From Cadophora sp. MPI-SDFR-AT-0126 (lineage: Eukaryota; Ascomycota; Leotiomycetes; Helotiales; Ploettnerulaceae): 64,000 bases of DNA. A program made the position numbers and the translations under genes. The stretch lies in NCBI GenBank assembly GCA_020747065.1, contig JAGMVK010000019.1, positions 992,001 to 1,056,000 of the forward strand, given 5' to 3'. This document shows positions 46,662 through 58,165 of the stretch, piece by piece. Within the stretch, counting starts at the first letter, position 1, and each line of letters starts with the position of its first letter. The notes beneath the pieces were generated by a model. That model was given only the letters and a program-made list of their open reading frames with translations. It had not been told where the DNA came from and made no database searches.

Positions 46662-49600
46662 ATGTTCACGTTCACCTCCCTGCTAGGCGCGCAGTCGGAA
46701 TCATCGGCCTCGCAATCATTATTGGAGCTTGATGGAGGGGTCAAAGTCCTGATAGACGTCGGATGGGACGAGACTTTCGATGTGGGCAAGCTGAAGGAGC
46801 TTGAGAAGTAGGTTGAGCTTTCATTCTAAGGACCGAGGGAGGAGCCTGATCGGCCCTGGAACAATGTATAGCAGTCAACAATGAAGTCACATTCGCATTC
46901 AACTATGCTTCTCCCTTGACCTGCCATACGTCCTGCCGTGCTCTGCCTAGCCGTTCCCAACTTGCCCACTGTGCTATACATGCTAACATTACCCCAGACA
47001 AGTCCCGACTCTCTCAATTATCCTCCTCACTCATGCGACAGTAGCCCATCTCGCAGCTTTTGCCCACTGCTGCAAGCACTTCCCTCTTTTTTCTCGAATC
47101 CCGGTCTATGCGACCCTGCCAGTCATCTCACTCGGCCGAACCCTTCTTCAGGACCTCTACGCTTCGACCCCTCTTTCAGCAACAATAATACCCGCTTCAG
47201 CCCTCTCAGAGGCCTCATACTCTTATTCACAGACAGTATCCTCGAACAAAGATGCTAATATACTTCTCCAACCGCCATCGAGTGAAGAAATAGCATCCTA
47301 TTTCGCCCTTATTCACCCTCTCAAATACTCGCAACCACATCAACCAATACCGTCACCTTCTTCACCTCCTCTGAACGGTCTTACCATCACAGCATATAAC
47401 GCTGGACATACCTTGGGTGGGACAATTTGGCATATTCAACATGGATTGGAGTCGATTGTGCATGCAGTGGACTGGAATCAAGCACGAGAGAACGTTTTGG
47501 CTGGTGCCGCATGGCTTGGAGGAGCTGGAGCCGGAGGAGCAGAAGTCATCGAGCAACTGCGCAAGCCAACTGCGCTGATATGTAGCAGTCGTGGAGGGGA
47601 GCGGAATGCATTACCTGGTGGTCGAGCCAAACGAGACGAGCTGCTCCTCGAAATGATCAAGTCATCAGTCAGCCAAGGCGGAATCGTGCTTATTCCTACA
47701 GACTCAAGCGCGCGTGTGCTAGAACTTGCATATCTGCTAGAACATGCATGGCGAACAGAAGCAAAAGACGACGACAGTCCTCTACGGAGCTCAAGACTCT
47801 ACCTTGCCAGCAAGAATATTGGAGCAACCATGCGATATACGCGAAGTATGTTGGAATGGATGGACGATGCTATTATTCGGGAGTTCGAGGCAAATGCTGG
47901 GTTACAGCAAAAGGAGACGGGACCACAAAGCTCTGGAAACTCGAAAAGTGGTTCCTCCGCAGGTCCATTTGACTTTAAACACCTGCGGTTACTGGAGCGA
48001 AGGGGTCAGATTGATCGGATTCTAGGTCAAACAGACAGCCTTGGAAGATCAGTAGGAAAGGTTATCCTTGCAAGTGACACCTCTCTGGAATGGGGTTTCT
48101 CTCGAAATGTTCTGAAGTCCATCGCAGATGATAGTCGCAATCTTATCATTCTCACGGAGAGGCTGGGTAAGCCTGAAGGTGATGCAAAGACGGGACTGGC
48201 AAGGACATTGTGGTCATGGTGGGAAGAAAGACAGAACGGGGTGCTCTCTGAAACGACTAAGTCTGGAGTGACGATAGAGAGGATCAACAGTGGAGGAAGA
48301 CAGGTTGAGCTCCAGCATGCCAAGCGAGTCGCTTTGGAAGGCAACGAATTGAATGTATATCAACAATGGCTCGCTACTCAGCGCCAACTGCAAAATACCC
48401 TCCTTTCCGGTGGAACAACGTCTCTTGAATCCTCAGCAGATGTGGTTGACGATGCTTCCTCGGATTCTTCGTCGGATTCTGATGACTCCGAGACAGAACA
48501 ACAAGGAAAGTCTTTGAACATATCAGCAACGATGGGACAAGCGAACCGGAAGAAAATTGGACTTAGTGATGAGGATCTTGGCGTCAATGTTCTGATTCGC
48601 CGGAAAGACGTTTTCGACTACGATGTGCGTGGGAAGAAGGGTCGGGAGAAGATGTTTCCTCTTTCTATCCGAAGGAAAAGAAATGACGACTTTGGAGAGT
48701 TGATCCGCCCAGAAGACTTTCTCAGAGCAGAAGAGCGAGATGAAGTAGATGGGCAGGATATGCGCCAGCCCAACAAACACGACACCCGAGATACTTTCGG
48801 CAAGAAACGAAAGTGGGAAGAGCCTCAGCACGATCGCCAGATGACGAATGGGGACCACAAGAGGCAGCAGACTAGTCGCAATCAGCGTGATTCTATTGAT
48901 CTCGCAGACATGTCGCCTGGCCCCGAGGATGACGCATCAGAAGACGAGGGAGCTGATGCTGTTGATGCAGTTGCTGAGTCTTCGCCTTCCAAAGCAATTT
49001 TCTCGACCGAAGCTCTCACCCTCAACGTGAGGATCGGCTTTGTAGACTTCGCTGGTCTGCACGACAAGCGGAGTTTGCAGATGTTGATTCCGCTCATTCA
49101 GCCTAGAAAACTCATCTTAGTTGGTGGAATGAAGGACGAGACCCTTGCCTTGGCCGTCGATTGTCGCAAGTTACTGGTGGCACAGCTCGGCTCCTCGGAG
49201 TCTACCATCGATGTCTACACGCCTGAAGTTGGTGCCGTGGTCGACGCTAGCGTCGATACGAATGCATGGGCAGTGAGACTGACGAGTGCTCTTGTCAAGC
49301 AGTTGACATGGCAGAAAGTCAAGGATCTTAGAATCGCGACACTCACTGCTCGGTTAGAGAGTTCTGTAGTTGATTCGGAGCCCGATACAGAAGAAAGCAA
49401 CAAGAAGCAGAAACTGTTGAAGGCAGAAGGCGAAGGAGATGAAACACCAAGCAGTGAACTAGTACGATCCTCCACGGCACATATTGAAGTACCTACACTG
49501 GATATCCTACCTTCCAATATGGCATCAGCAACAAGATCTGTCGCGCAGCCTCTTCAAGTTGGCGACCTGCGTTTAGCAGATTTGCGAAAGATCATGTTGG

Positions 49601-49800
49601 CCTCGAGCCACACTGCCGAGTTCAAGGGAGAAGGTACGTTACTGATCGATGGCTCAGTCATCGTTCGAAAGACTGGAACTGGAAGAATTGAGGTCGAAAG
49701 CATTGGGCTGGCGACTTCGATGGGACCTGGGATCGGTCATGGCAGCACGTTCTATGCTGTCAAGAACATGATCTATCAAGGCTTGGCTGTGGTGAAATGA
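46662..49800 (+). CDS. cft2: Cleavage and polyadenylation factor subunit Cft2/CPSF100
   Basis: Two exons, 46662-46807 and 46998-49800, joined by a 190-nt intron with branch GCTAAC and acceptor CAG; 982 residues. It is the non-catalytic partner of the CPSF73 endonuclease in pre-mRNA 3'-end processing in the nucleus. The start MFTFTSLLG...VLIDVGWDE is diagnostic. The metallo-beta-lactamase zinc motif is degenerate (LTHATVAHLAAF in place of HxHxDH), as expected for CPSF100. ITAYNAGHTLGGTIWHI and the beta-CASP region (GGIVLIPTDSSARVLELAYLLE, IILTERLG) follow. An acidic Ser/Asp tract interrupts near the middle. The CPSF100 C-terminal domain runs from LNVRIGFVDFAGLHDKRS to GHGSTFYAVKNMIYQGLAVVK. 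Divergent from sec24. Confidence 0.96.
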
Positions 49801-50202
49801 GGTAGATCTTCGTTTCTTGCTTGTCGTTGGAATGGATATCTGCATGCACGGAGCGCCTGTAACAACAATGTATTCATGAAATGTCAGAATATGGCATCGA
49901 ACTCGACGATATGTCACAACAATCTCCATCTTTTTACTCGTTGCTTTAGAGGCGTTTTTCAGTTATCTCGGCTAGTGCCAGTAAACAAAGGTCTAGCGAG
50001 TGTGGTCAAGCCTTTGAAAAGGAGGCAGCATTCAAGGTGTTTTCCAGAAATAGCACCCACGAGGCCCGTGAATCATTCAAAGCTCTTCCCCTTTGCTTCC
50101 TTTCAGAGTTCAAGCATTCTGGCTACGGAATCAGTGAATGTCGCAGCTGGGCGGACAGTCATGACAGTCTTGTGCAAGACATACTCTGGTTTGCCGTGAT
50201 TC
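49801..50202. other. Intergenic region
   Basis: About 400 bp: cft2 3' UTR and promoter/leader of the next gene. Nothing specific seen. Confidence 0.4.
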
Positions 50203-51416
50203 ATGGCTGGGAGTCCTATTCCTGGCTTCTTGAGAATGATTCACACACTTCCATCTCAAACAGTACTTATATCAAGGCTTCCACAGTCAACTGTTTCTTC
50301 TTCAACATCAACAACTGCGCATCCAACCTTCCCACCCAAAATCAAGCTACATCTTATCCTTTTTAACTGTCCTCTCAAGCATACCACAAGTACTTCGTTA
50401 CTTTCAGCACTTCTTCAATATCCCCTCTGCACACTTTACGACGTCCTGGCTTCCTTTGAGGAACACACCTTCGAGGACGCCCATCTTCTCCCGGGTATCA
50501 GCAAAGTTGTGCTCACACACGCAACTCTCCTTGCACCCCTCGATACCGTCCAACTCATCCAGTACCGTTCCATCTCCGTGTACTCCACATCCGGAGAGCG
50601 AATCTACTACGTCCAGAGCATCACTGCTCGAGTAGAAGGTATCCAAGGCTGGAACATCATCCACGGTGAAGATTCAGGTCCGCCTCCACCACAACTTCCA
50701 ACTCCGCTACAAAGTCTTCAGCCAGCAAACACCGCAATGGCGCAAACTATGCCCACCATGCCCTACCGAGGCCACAACACAATGCACGGCTACGACGCCG
50801 GTCCCCCACCACCCTACACCGCCAGCGGCTTCTCCATGGCCCAATACCCCGGTATGCCAGGCTTCATCCAGCCTCCAGCAGCAGTGTACCAACCTCCAAT
50901 GTCCTACAATTACCCCATGCAACCCTTGATCCCCGGCTTCCCCTACAACACCACCCACCCCTCCATGCCCCCCTCACCAACCTCGGTTTCCCCGGCATCC
51001 ACATCCAAAACCACATCGGCGGAATCGGCCTTCCCCAAGGCTACAACTACATCTTCCCCGCCCAGCACACCATCATCCACGTCCTCAAAAGTGCCAGCAA
51101 GCCCTGGCAAGCCGGCCAAACTATCCACGCCATCGACCCCTCCACGCACACCAAGTTCTACGTGCCCGTCGAGATGAACGTCAAGGAGTTCATGAAGCAG
51201 ATCGGATGCGATAACGCAGACGATAAGAAGAATGTGATCTACGAGGTTGTGGAGAAGGGGAGTGGCCTGTGGGCTGTGGGAATGAGGGTTAATATGGATG
51301 ATAAGGATAAAATGAAGCAGAACCTGGGGAAGTTTGGGTGGAATGCGGCAAGGAATGGGAATTTGGCGGCGGGTGGGAGACCGATTGTTTGGTTGTGGAG
51401 GGAGAAAGGAGAGTGA
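50203..51416 (+). CDS. Uncharacterised Pro/Tyr-rich fungal protein with an apparent frameshift
   Basis: Two overlapping reading frames appear to form one gene. The first (from 50203) contains a folded-looking part (SISVYSTSGERIYYVQSITARVEGIQGWNII) and a Pro/Met/Tyr-rich linker. The second frame takes over near the C-run at 50968-50973: NLGFPGIHIQNHIGG and GYNYIFPAQHTIIHVL are plausible conserved strands. It continues through FYVPVEMNVKEFMKQIG and YEVVEKGSGLWAVGM to GGRPIVWLWREKGE, a pattern I know from uncharacterised fungal proteins. No convincing intron links the frames; a single-base difference in the six-C run would. The start is uncertain (other ATGs at about 50236 and later). Function unknown; no signal peptide. 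Confidence 0.55.
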
Positions 51417-51419
51417 GGA

Positions 51420-52580
51420 AAGTTCTGGGAAGCGGTTGTGAGATTGACAGAGCTTCGTGGGCAGGATGGGTCCTGATATTTGTATCTATCGATGAGATTT
51501 GGGAGTGTTGTTTGAGCCGTTGATGTTAGCATGTAGTTTTGGCTGCAAAGGATGTCTCTACTACTTTTGACTGGAATTTGAATGATCTTCTGATGTCGAA
51601 GGAACGACAAGGTTTTGTTACTTTTTTAAATCCTCAAGAAACGTCCCCCGTCCCAAATCCCGATCAAGGATGAATATGAACATCCGTCCCTCGACTAGCT
51701 CAGAACAGAAAGTAGACTCTATCTCGCGAATTTTTTTGTTGCACATCGCAGAAATCTCATCTCATAATCCGTTCTCATACTTGATCTCAGAACTCATGCT
51801 GGGTTCTCATATCATCGGGTAGGATTTCCAGTATTCTGATGCTGTTCGTGTGGCAGAGGATTCCGAGGTGAGGTACTTGTGGACATCTCACGAATAAATG
51901 AGCGTAGGTCACATATCATGAGAGATTCCTTCCTGAGAAAATTGAGCGCAGATTATAAGGAGTGGCGCTCATGAAGACCCCGTGATTTTGACGCCGCTGG
52001 AGGCGTGCTGGCCGTCTGCATCATGAGTTTCGATCGACTCACGATGCGCAGAACTACCAACACGGATAGAACGCCTTGATTTTCTCTCGACCACGCTCCG
52101 ATCGCCTCAATCTTATTACAGTATACAGCTAATGTTCAGCCCATCCCGTTGCCGCGACTCAGCGCGACGTGATTTTAACACACGGGAGGTAAACAAATGT
52201 AAACGAGACTTCAGGGGGTTTCAGGGGCATCACATGATCTCGCTCACAGTTTCCAATGATTTTGTGATCGCGAACAAGGCAGCTCGGGTGCGTAGAATTG
52301 TTTATAGGACGGTAGTGAAGATGACATGAACCATATGACCGAGAGATTGACATCAGTCAAAAGTTTGCTCGTGATCGTTTGGACGCAAGAGAACCACAGA
52401 GATGAAGGGACTGTACTGATCTAACGGAAGCGCACGCATCCAGACCCCTTGCTAGATTGGATCACTGAGAGAAGACTGTGAAGGACAGCATGGCAGAAGA
52501 CGTAGTATCAATTACGCGTAATAGGTACATGAAATGATATCGAAGGCTGGCTGAGAGCCTACAATTAGAAACCAAATCGA
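51420..52580. other. Intergenic region, no gene seen
   Basis: About 1.2 kb between convergent genes. Only ORFs under 70 codons. Confidence 0.5.
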
Positions 52581-54529
52581 TCATGGTCTCGGTCTCTTCG
52601 TAAATACCATCGGGCATTTATCCTAAAACCAAGTTAGCGCACGATCACAGGCAGTAGCACATGAAACTCACCATCGGAAACAGCGTCGCAAAAACCTTGA
52701 TCTCCTCAGACCTACTCGTAGCATGGTGTACCCAATCGACCTCGAGACTAGCCTTCCCAATCATAGCCGTCATGGTCAGCTGCACATACTGCCTCGCAAT
52801 ACAATCATGAGCACCATTGCCAAACACCAGCCAATTCTTTATTTTCTCAGTCGCGTCCCCTGTAATCCATCTCTCGGGATCGAAGACCGCAGGCTGTGGG
52901 TACACTTCAGGGTCATGCAGAGCAGGCCAGCAAGAGGGAATGACCATAGATCCTTTTGGAGCTGTGTATGTGTCTGTGATGGGAAAGTCTTTCTTGCATG
53001 TGTAAGGCACGAAGATGACAGGTGGACGCCAGCGCAGGACTTCTTTCACGACAGCATTGGTGTAAGTCATCGACTCGAGCATTTCGAGTGACAGTGGCTT
53101 GTCAACATCACCTCCTCTAGCTTCGAGATTTTCTTGTCGTACTCGATCAAGTACATCTGGTCGTTGAGCCGTTATTTGGAAGAGCCATGTTGTAGCACTG
53201 CTTGAGGCATCCTGTGAAGCAAAGAGGAAGGTGAACATAGTCTGAGCAATCTCTTCGTTGCTGAATTGGCGGACCAGGACCGCTGGCTTTTCGGCGTCGA
53301 CTTCTCCAGCAGCGATACGATCGTGGTAGGCTTGGGATTCTATCATACTGCAGATCCACTATATCGCAAATTAGTCTAGCTTTGATACAGAGTGCCTAAT
53401 TTCTGCAGGGACACTGAGTGCTGATCTTCGAGCATATTTTCTCGCAATACTGCTTCTCAGATACCGGAAGGGGGGAAAGAGAGCAGATTCTGCTGACCTG
53501 GTCGATGATACATATAGGCTCTTGACCGGCTGCCATGTCTCTCTTACTCGCAGCAGCACATTTGGCGAATTCAGTAAGCACACCATCTGCGGCTCTCTTC
53601 CCCAGCCAGACTTTCGTGTACGGAATGTAGAGAGAAAGAGGGATGTTGACCAGCTCCAGCGCTGCCGTTATGCAGTAATAGTCATCTGCAATCTTCTTGA
53701 CGGCTTCGTCAGAAATATAATTCCCCACGAAAGTGCGACACGATAAAGCACAATTGATTTCTCGAAAATGCGTCATGTGTTCCATCGGACGTCCACCATT
53801 CTTCTCGCTAGCAGCGACGAACTTTTGGAAGTAGTCTGACCAGACTTTCTCTTGGATCGGGAGGTAAGATTGGAGAGATCTGCGGGTGAAGAGGCCGACG
53901 AGTCCTTTGCGGAATTCGATGTGTGGTCTGCCGTCCAGAAATACCCAAGCATTGGCTCCCATTATCAATTCGGCCATTGGCACAAGACAGACTTTGACAA
54001 AGTTGTGCGAGGTAAATGTTTTACGTGCGAGGTCTCGGTCAGAGACGAGAACCACGAACCTGGGGACTGGTGTTAGCTGGAGGAAAAGGAGCAAATACAA
54101 ATGGGATGTCTCAAAGGTACCACGCGACATCACTGAAATAAAATATAAACAAGACAGTATCCTTACTTGTGGAAAATTGAAACACAACTGATCTTCCCAC
54201 TCGCCCATTGGGCTTCGTATGCTTCGAACTTTGGGTTTATTCCTTGCAGGAAGGGGCCAATGAAGGGTATTTTGAATCTGGGTCCAGCGATCGATCCTTT
54301 TTTGTGTAGATATGTCACTGTCAAAAGTTAGCACTCAATTAAGAACGAGCATTGTACAAAGTATCATACATTGATCATAGGTCATGAGAATAACCAAGAT
54401 CGCAACGCCCATCTGCCATCCACTCATTCCGTTCCATAATTTCGAGACAAATCCAACTTCCTCCGCTTGAATAAGAGCTGGCCCAGGAACAGTGCTGTCC
54501 TGCACCATGGCAAGAATGCTGTCATTCAT
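52581..54529 (-). CDS. Cytochrome P450 of family CYP61 (ERG5-type, C-22 sterol desaturase-like)
   Basis: Five exons on the minus strand: 54529-54370, 54317-54167, 54059-53498, 53358-52672 and 52622-52581. Phases agree, 533 residues, the normal Erg5 length. An N-terminal membrane anchor (MGVAILVILMTYDQ) precedes KGSIAGPRFKIPFIGPFLQ, the CYP61 entry motif. The I-helix is FASQDASSSATTW (337-349). EVLR gives the ExxR pair E397/R400. PERW follows. The haem loop is FGNGAHDCIARQ with Cys477; CYP61 enzymes normally have GPH before the Cys and LG after it. Erg5 makes the C-22 double bond of ergosterol in the ER. Because of the altered haem loop this may be a diverged paralogue with another sterol-like substrate. 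A Zn2Cys6 regulator gene ends 489 bp upstream on the same strand. Confidence 0.88.
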
Positions 54530-55018
54530 CGTGACTAGACTGTAAACACAGAAGGCGAAGATTTGACGTTCCCAATGTACGAGTGAAAGCGAGGTACAAG
54601 AAACATCTTATGGGAAAAGGCTGTATCCAAGCGGAAGTTCCCAGTGCCTACATGGAATTCCAATTTCCGAAGACTAATCCTTTTCTGTCGCAGTATCGAG
54701 TCAATGCTGGGACGGACAGGATATTCTCCTTAATATCTCAACACCAATAAAGACATTCTCTGTCCTGGACAGAGTGATGCGTAGTGAATTCAGCCAATTG
54801 CTGAATAACTGAAGGGGGTTATACGCGACAAAAGAGGACTAGACTCCTAAACGTCAGCCCACCACATCAAAGGGGTTTAGTCTCCGACAGATGTCTGCAC
54901 AGATTGGATGGTCCCTGTACGACTACCCCACCAATACCACCTTGCAAGCAATCGTCCCGAGATCCGGTCAAGCTGCACCCATTGCAGTTTCCTCCAGGTA
55001 TCCAGATCATTGGTTAAT
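54530..55018. promoter_or_regulatory. Promoter region of the CYP61 gene
   Basis: 489 bp between the Zn2Cys6 gene stop and the P450 ATG. It must hold the P450 promoter and the regulator's 3' UTR. No unambiguous CGG-based operator pair or TATA box was recognised. Confidence 0.4.
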
Positions 55019-56662
55019 TCAACGCGCATTAGGACTAGATTCCGCCGGAGATACAGGTCCATTCATGCTGTGAACGGAATTTTCGTGATCCAGCAGGACT
55101 TTGAGAGTCGTGCTAGGATCACCTGGTGGTTCCTCCATTGGTGCAGACGAATTAAACATTGGCTGCCACGCCGTATGGAAGATTGCTTTCGATTGTGCAT
55201 CAATTGCTAAAATGCTCTGAAGGCATGATTCGACGCTTTCCCAAGTCTCGAGGCCCTCAGATCTGGCAAGTGTCGTGGCGTGGGTCATGAACCAGTCGTT
55301 GGCGTCTGTGCCGATGGAAGCTGACATGCCAACTGAAAGGCACCATATGAGTAGTGACGAGTCCTTTTTGTTGGAAGTAATGGCTGCTTGGAGGTGATAT
55401 CGAAGTTGTAGAACAATGTTATGGAGTATCGCCGCGTGAGAATAATATGTCGGGCCATGGATAATGAACATATAGGTGGCGAGTGCGTAACGAAAAGACT
55501 CTGAAATCGATGTGAGCTCAGTTGGAAATGGCAGTAGCAATTTGTGCAGGACGTAGCACGTCAAATCATGGAGGTCGTTTGTGCTGATATAGGCACCCGA
55601 GCTGACTGTTGGATTCAGGATAACCCCAAGCCTGATCTGGATGTCTCTCAAGCTGAAATCGATGTGAAAATCTGTAAGTCCGGGAATATCCGGTTTGTGT
55701 TCTGTTTTCAGAGCAGGTAGCCAAAGGTCGATAGGTGCGATTCCATCCCCGTTACCGAAGTCATCTTGGACGCCGAATTGAGGAGAACCAGTGACAAGCA
55801 TGGACACCCTATAATGGATGAGAATAGCACCATAGATAATATCTGGAGAATTAGCTTACCAAGGAACCATCCTCGCTGTCAATGGACTGCTCTCTTTCAC
55901 GGCAGCGATCCCGCCTCTAACAGCAACCATTCGTTTTACTGCATCAATATGCATTTTGCATTCGTGGCTGTTCCCCTTCCCATGCTGTCCACACATCAGT
56001 GTACATTACATGCGAGATTCCAGGAAGAGATACCTCAATAGCAGCCAGCGTGACTACTGCATCCATTGTGGCATCTTGAAAAGCCAAAGTCGGGTCGTCA
56101 ATCTTGTGCCGAATCAGAGACACAGCATCGTGCATCAGTATCTCCGATTGATGGAAGCCTTTCTGAGCATGGAGCTCGGCATCTAGTGATGCGGTTTGGA
56201 GAGAGACATTAAATAGTGCCGGGTCCGCCAGAGCCAGTGGCCACCATGAGTTGATGAACGGATTTGAGATGGGATTGAGATCCAGCGGATAGTACTGGAA
56301 AGCAATCTTTGAGAGAACTGTAAACATTAGTGAAATGTAATGAAATGGTAATGGAACTCACAATGTACGATTAAGTTTTGGACCCTAGACCGTGGAAGGC
56401 TTGTTGGCGGATAGCTGTCAAATGGGTCGAAGGAATTTGATCCAATTATCATCGGGAGTGTCGACAAACTCGATTTCGAGCTCTCATTGCCCTGAATGAT
56501 AGCTGAGGCTGATCTCGAAGGTCCAGGAGACGAAAGTGGCTCATTTGCATAAACACATTGGACATTTCTCAATGTGCATCTTGAACATCGCGGGGTGTGA
56601 AGGTCGCATTTGTGCTTGGCTTTGGCACACGCAGCGCAGGATCTTCGGAGCGTCCTTCGCAT
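55019..56662 (-). CDS. Zn2Cys6 transcription factor with Fungal_trans-type regulatory domain
   Basis: Four exons on the minus strand: 56662-56362, 56317-56034, 55984-55860 and 55808-55019. Phases agree, 499 residues. The binuclear zinc cluster is at about 9-37 (CAACAKAKHKC, then CSRC and a final C six residues later: CX2CX6CX6CX2CX6C). It follows a basic MRRTLRR start. A Ser/Pro linker leads to DSYPPTSLPRSRVQNLIVHFLSK, written here as landmarks only. Then come WWPLALADPALFN, AVVTLAAIE, the short exon HECKMHIDAVKRMVAVRGGI and a helical C-terminal regulatory region. It acts in the nucleus on CGG-type half-sites. Co-directional with the CYP61 gene, so it may control it; that is inference from position. 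Confidence 0.9.
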
Positions 56663-57340
56663 TTGAAATTGAATATATGGGATAGATACTAAAAAATGGG
56701 GAAGTAAGGCACCACTGGGCGATAATTACAAAGTAGCATCTCGAAACTTTGAGGTGAGTGAGTGTTGTAAGAATTTGGCTCGCTTCATCGAGGAGAAGCC
56801 CAGGAGGTAAGATGGCGGGGCTAGTCTCAATTTGGTAGCGGGGTGTGAGGGAGAAACCACCCACTTGTTGTTTGTGGAGGTGACTAGAAAAGAATGCAAT
56901 TACTGACTTCGAAACTCCTGGGTAAGGCTCTCCGCTACCTAGTTCTCATGTGTATCTCGAATCAATGGCCATTCTTCGTCCTTCTCAGCGGCTAGCTACA
57001 CGTATGAATGTGAAATCTGGAGCAGCACAATCCTCACGGACCCAGAAAGCAGACAGCGCAAAGAGGAAAATGGATGTCAGTCATTCATTTCTGCCGAGAT
57101 ATAGCCTCATCTCGAGGATTCAATGACCCTTGTACAGCCAGATATCGACTCCTGCCTATCCCAAAATCCAACCAGACAGAAACTCCAAACACCTTGTTCC
57201 CAGATGTCATTCCCATCGTCAACAATCATTCTCATCCGTCGTTTACCGTACTTATAAGACTCTATCATCAATTCCGCCGAGGATCTTTTCCCTCCAGCCA
57301 CACCGGTCCTCCAAGCTTGCAAGGCCTCATTAGGGCTCTC
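56663..57340. other. Intergenic region, no gene seen
   Basis: About 680 bp between the Zn2Cys6 start and the ankyrin gene stop. A plus-strand ORF of 184 codons (57074-57628) runs antisense into the ankyrin gene and is judged a shadow. Confidence 0.45.
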
Positions 57341-58165
57341 CTACATCTCCTCCCCCTCCCCCAAACTAACAATCCTCACCGCCCCTCCCGTCCCCTTCTC
57401 CTTCGCCTCCCTCCTAACCATCTTTCTCCTCTCTACCTCCGCCACAAGCCCCTTGAAATACACCTCCGCCTGTACCGTCGCACTATAAGCCACCGGCGTC
57501 CAACTCCACACATTCCTCTTCTCGCTATCCGCCCCCGCCGCAAGAAGCGTCCTCAGCACAAGCAAATGCCCGTTACTGCTCGCAAAATGCAGCGCCGTAT
57601 TGCCATCCACATCCGCGCCTTCCAGTAACGCTTCCGGGCCAGACGGCGAGAACGTAAGCAGGATTTGGACCACGGTATCGTGCCCTTCCTTGCTGGCTAG
57701 CATGAGCGCGTCGCGACCTCGCACATCGCCTCGCTTGATATCAGACGGACAGGCGGTGCATAGCAGGTGTACGATCTCGGTGTGTCCGTTTGCGGCTGCG
57801 AGGTGGAGCGGGGTCTGGTATTCTTCGTTCAAGGGGAGGGTTTTGAGAGAAGGGAGGTCTTTGGGGTTGGTTGTTGGTGGGGTTGTAGCTGGGGCGTATA
57901 GGGTCAAGAGGAGCCTGACGATCGAGGTATGCCCGAGGGAGGAGGCGAGATGGAGATTGGTGTTTGAGAGGCCTGTGGGCGAGGTGTCGGGGTTTTGGAG
58001 GAGGGATGGGTGGGATTGGAGGATGCGTTTTACGAGAAGGGTGTCGGAGGCGTGGATTGCGCGGCGAAGGCGGAGACTGGGCTCAATCCTGTAAAGATTG
58101 TAAGTTGTAAGTCTGTTTGATGTGTTGTGGAGGGAAGATGATAACAAGGCGGCTTGAGGGGCCAT
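57341..58165 (-). CDS. Ankyrin-repeat protein, similar to the TORC2 subunit AVO2
   Basis: 274 residues from the ATG at 58165; the frame stays open upstream to an ATG at 58309, but that extension has no family features. Opening SLRLRRAIHASDTLLVKRILQSHP is typical of fungal AVO2-type proteins. Four ankyrin repeats follow: TNLHLASSLGHTSIVRLLL, TPLHLAAANGHTEIVHLLC, DALMLASKEGHDTVVQILL and TALHFASSNGHLLVLRTLL. SWTPVAYSATVQAEVYFKGLV ends the array. A TTTACAG right before the SLRLRR region could be an intron acceptor, so the true N-terminus may differ. In yeast Avo2 sits in TOR complex 2 at the plasma membrane; that role is by similarity. Confidence 0.8.
   Translation of the reverse strand: MAPQAALLSSSLHNTSNRLTTYNLYRIEPSLRLRRAIHASDTLLVKRILQSHPSLLQNPDTSPTGLSNTNLHLASSLGHTSIVRLLLTLYAPATTPPTTNPKDLPSLKTLPLNEEYQTPLHLAAANGHTEIVHLLCTACPSDIKRGDVRGRDALMLASKEGHDTVVQILLTFSPSGPEALLEGADVDGNTALHFASSNGHLLVLRTLLAAGADSEKRNVWSWTPVAYSATVQAEVYFKGLVAEVERRKMVRREAKEKGTGGAVRIVSLGEGEEM

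Noticed and set aside
57074..57628. 184-codon plus-strand ORF near the ankyrin gene
   Set aside because: Mostly antisense to the ankyrin repeats; the minus-strand frame carries the real domain.
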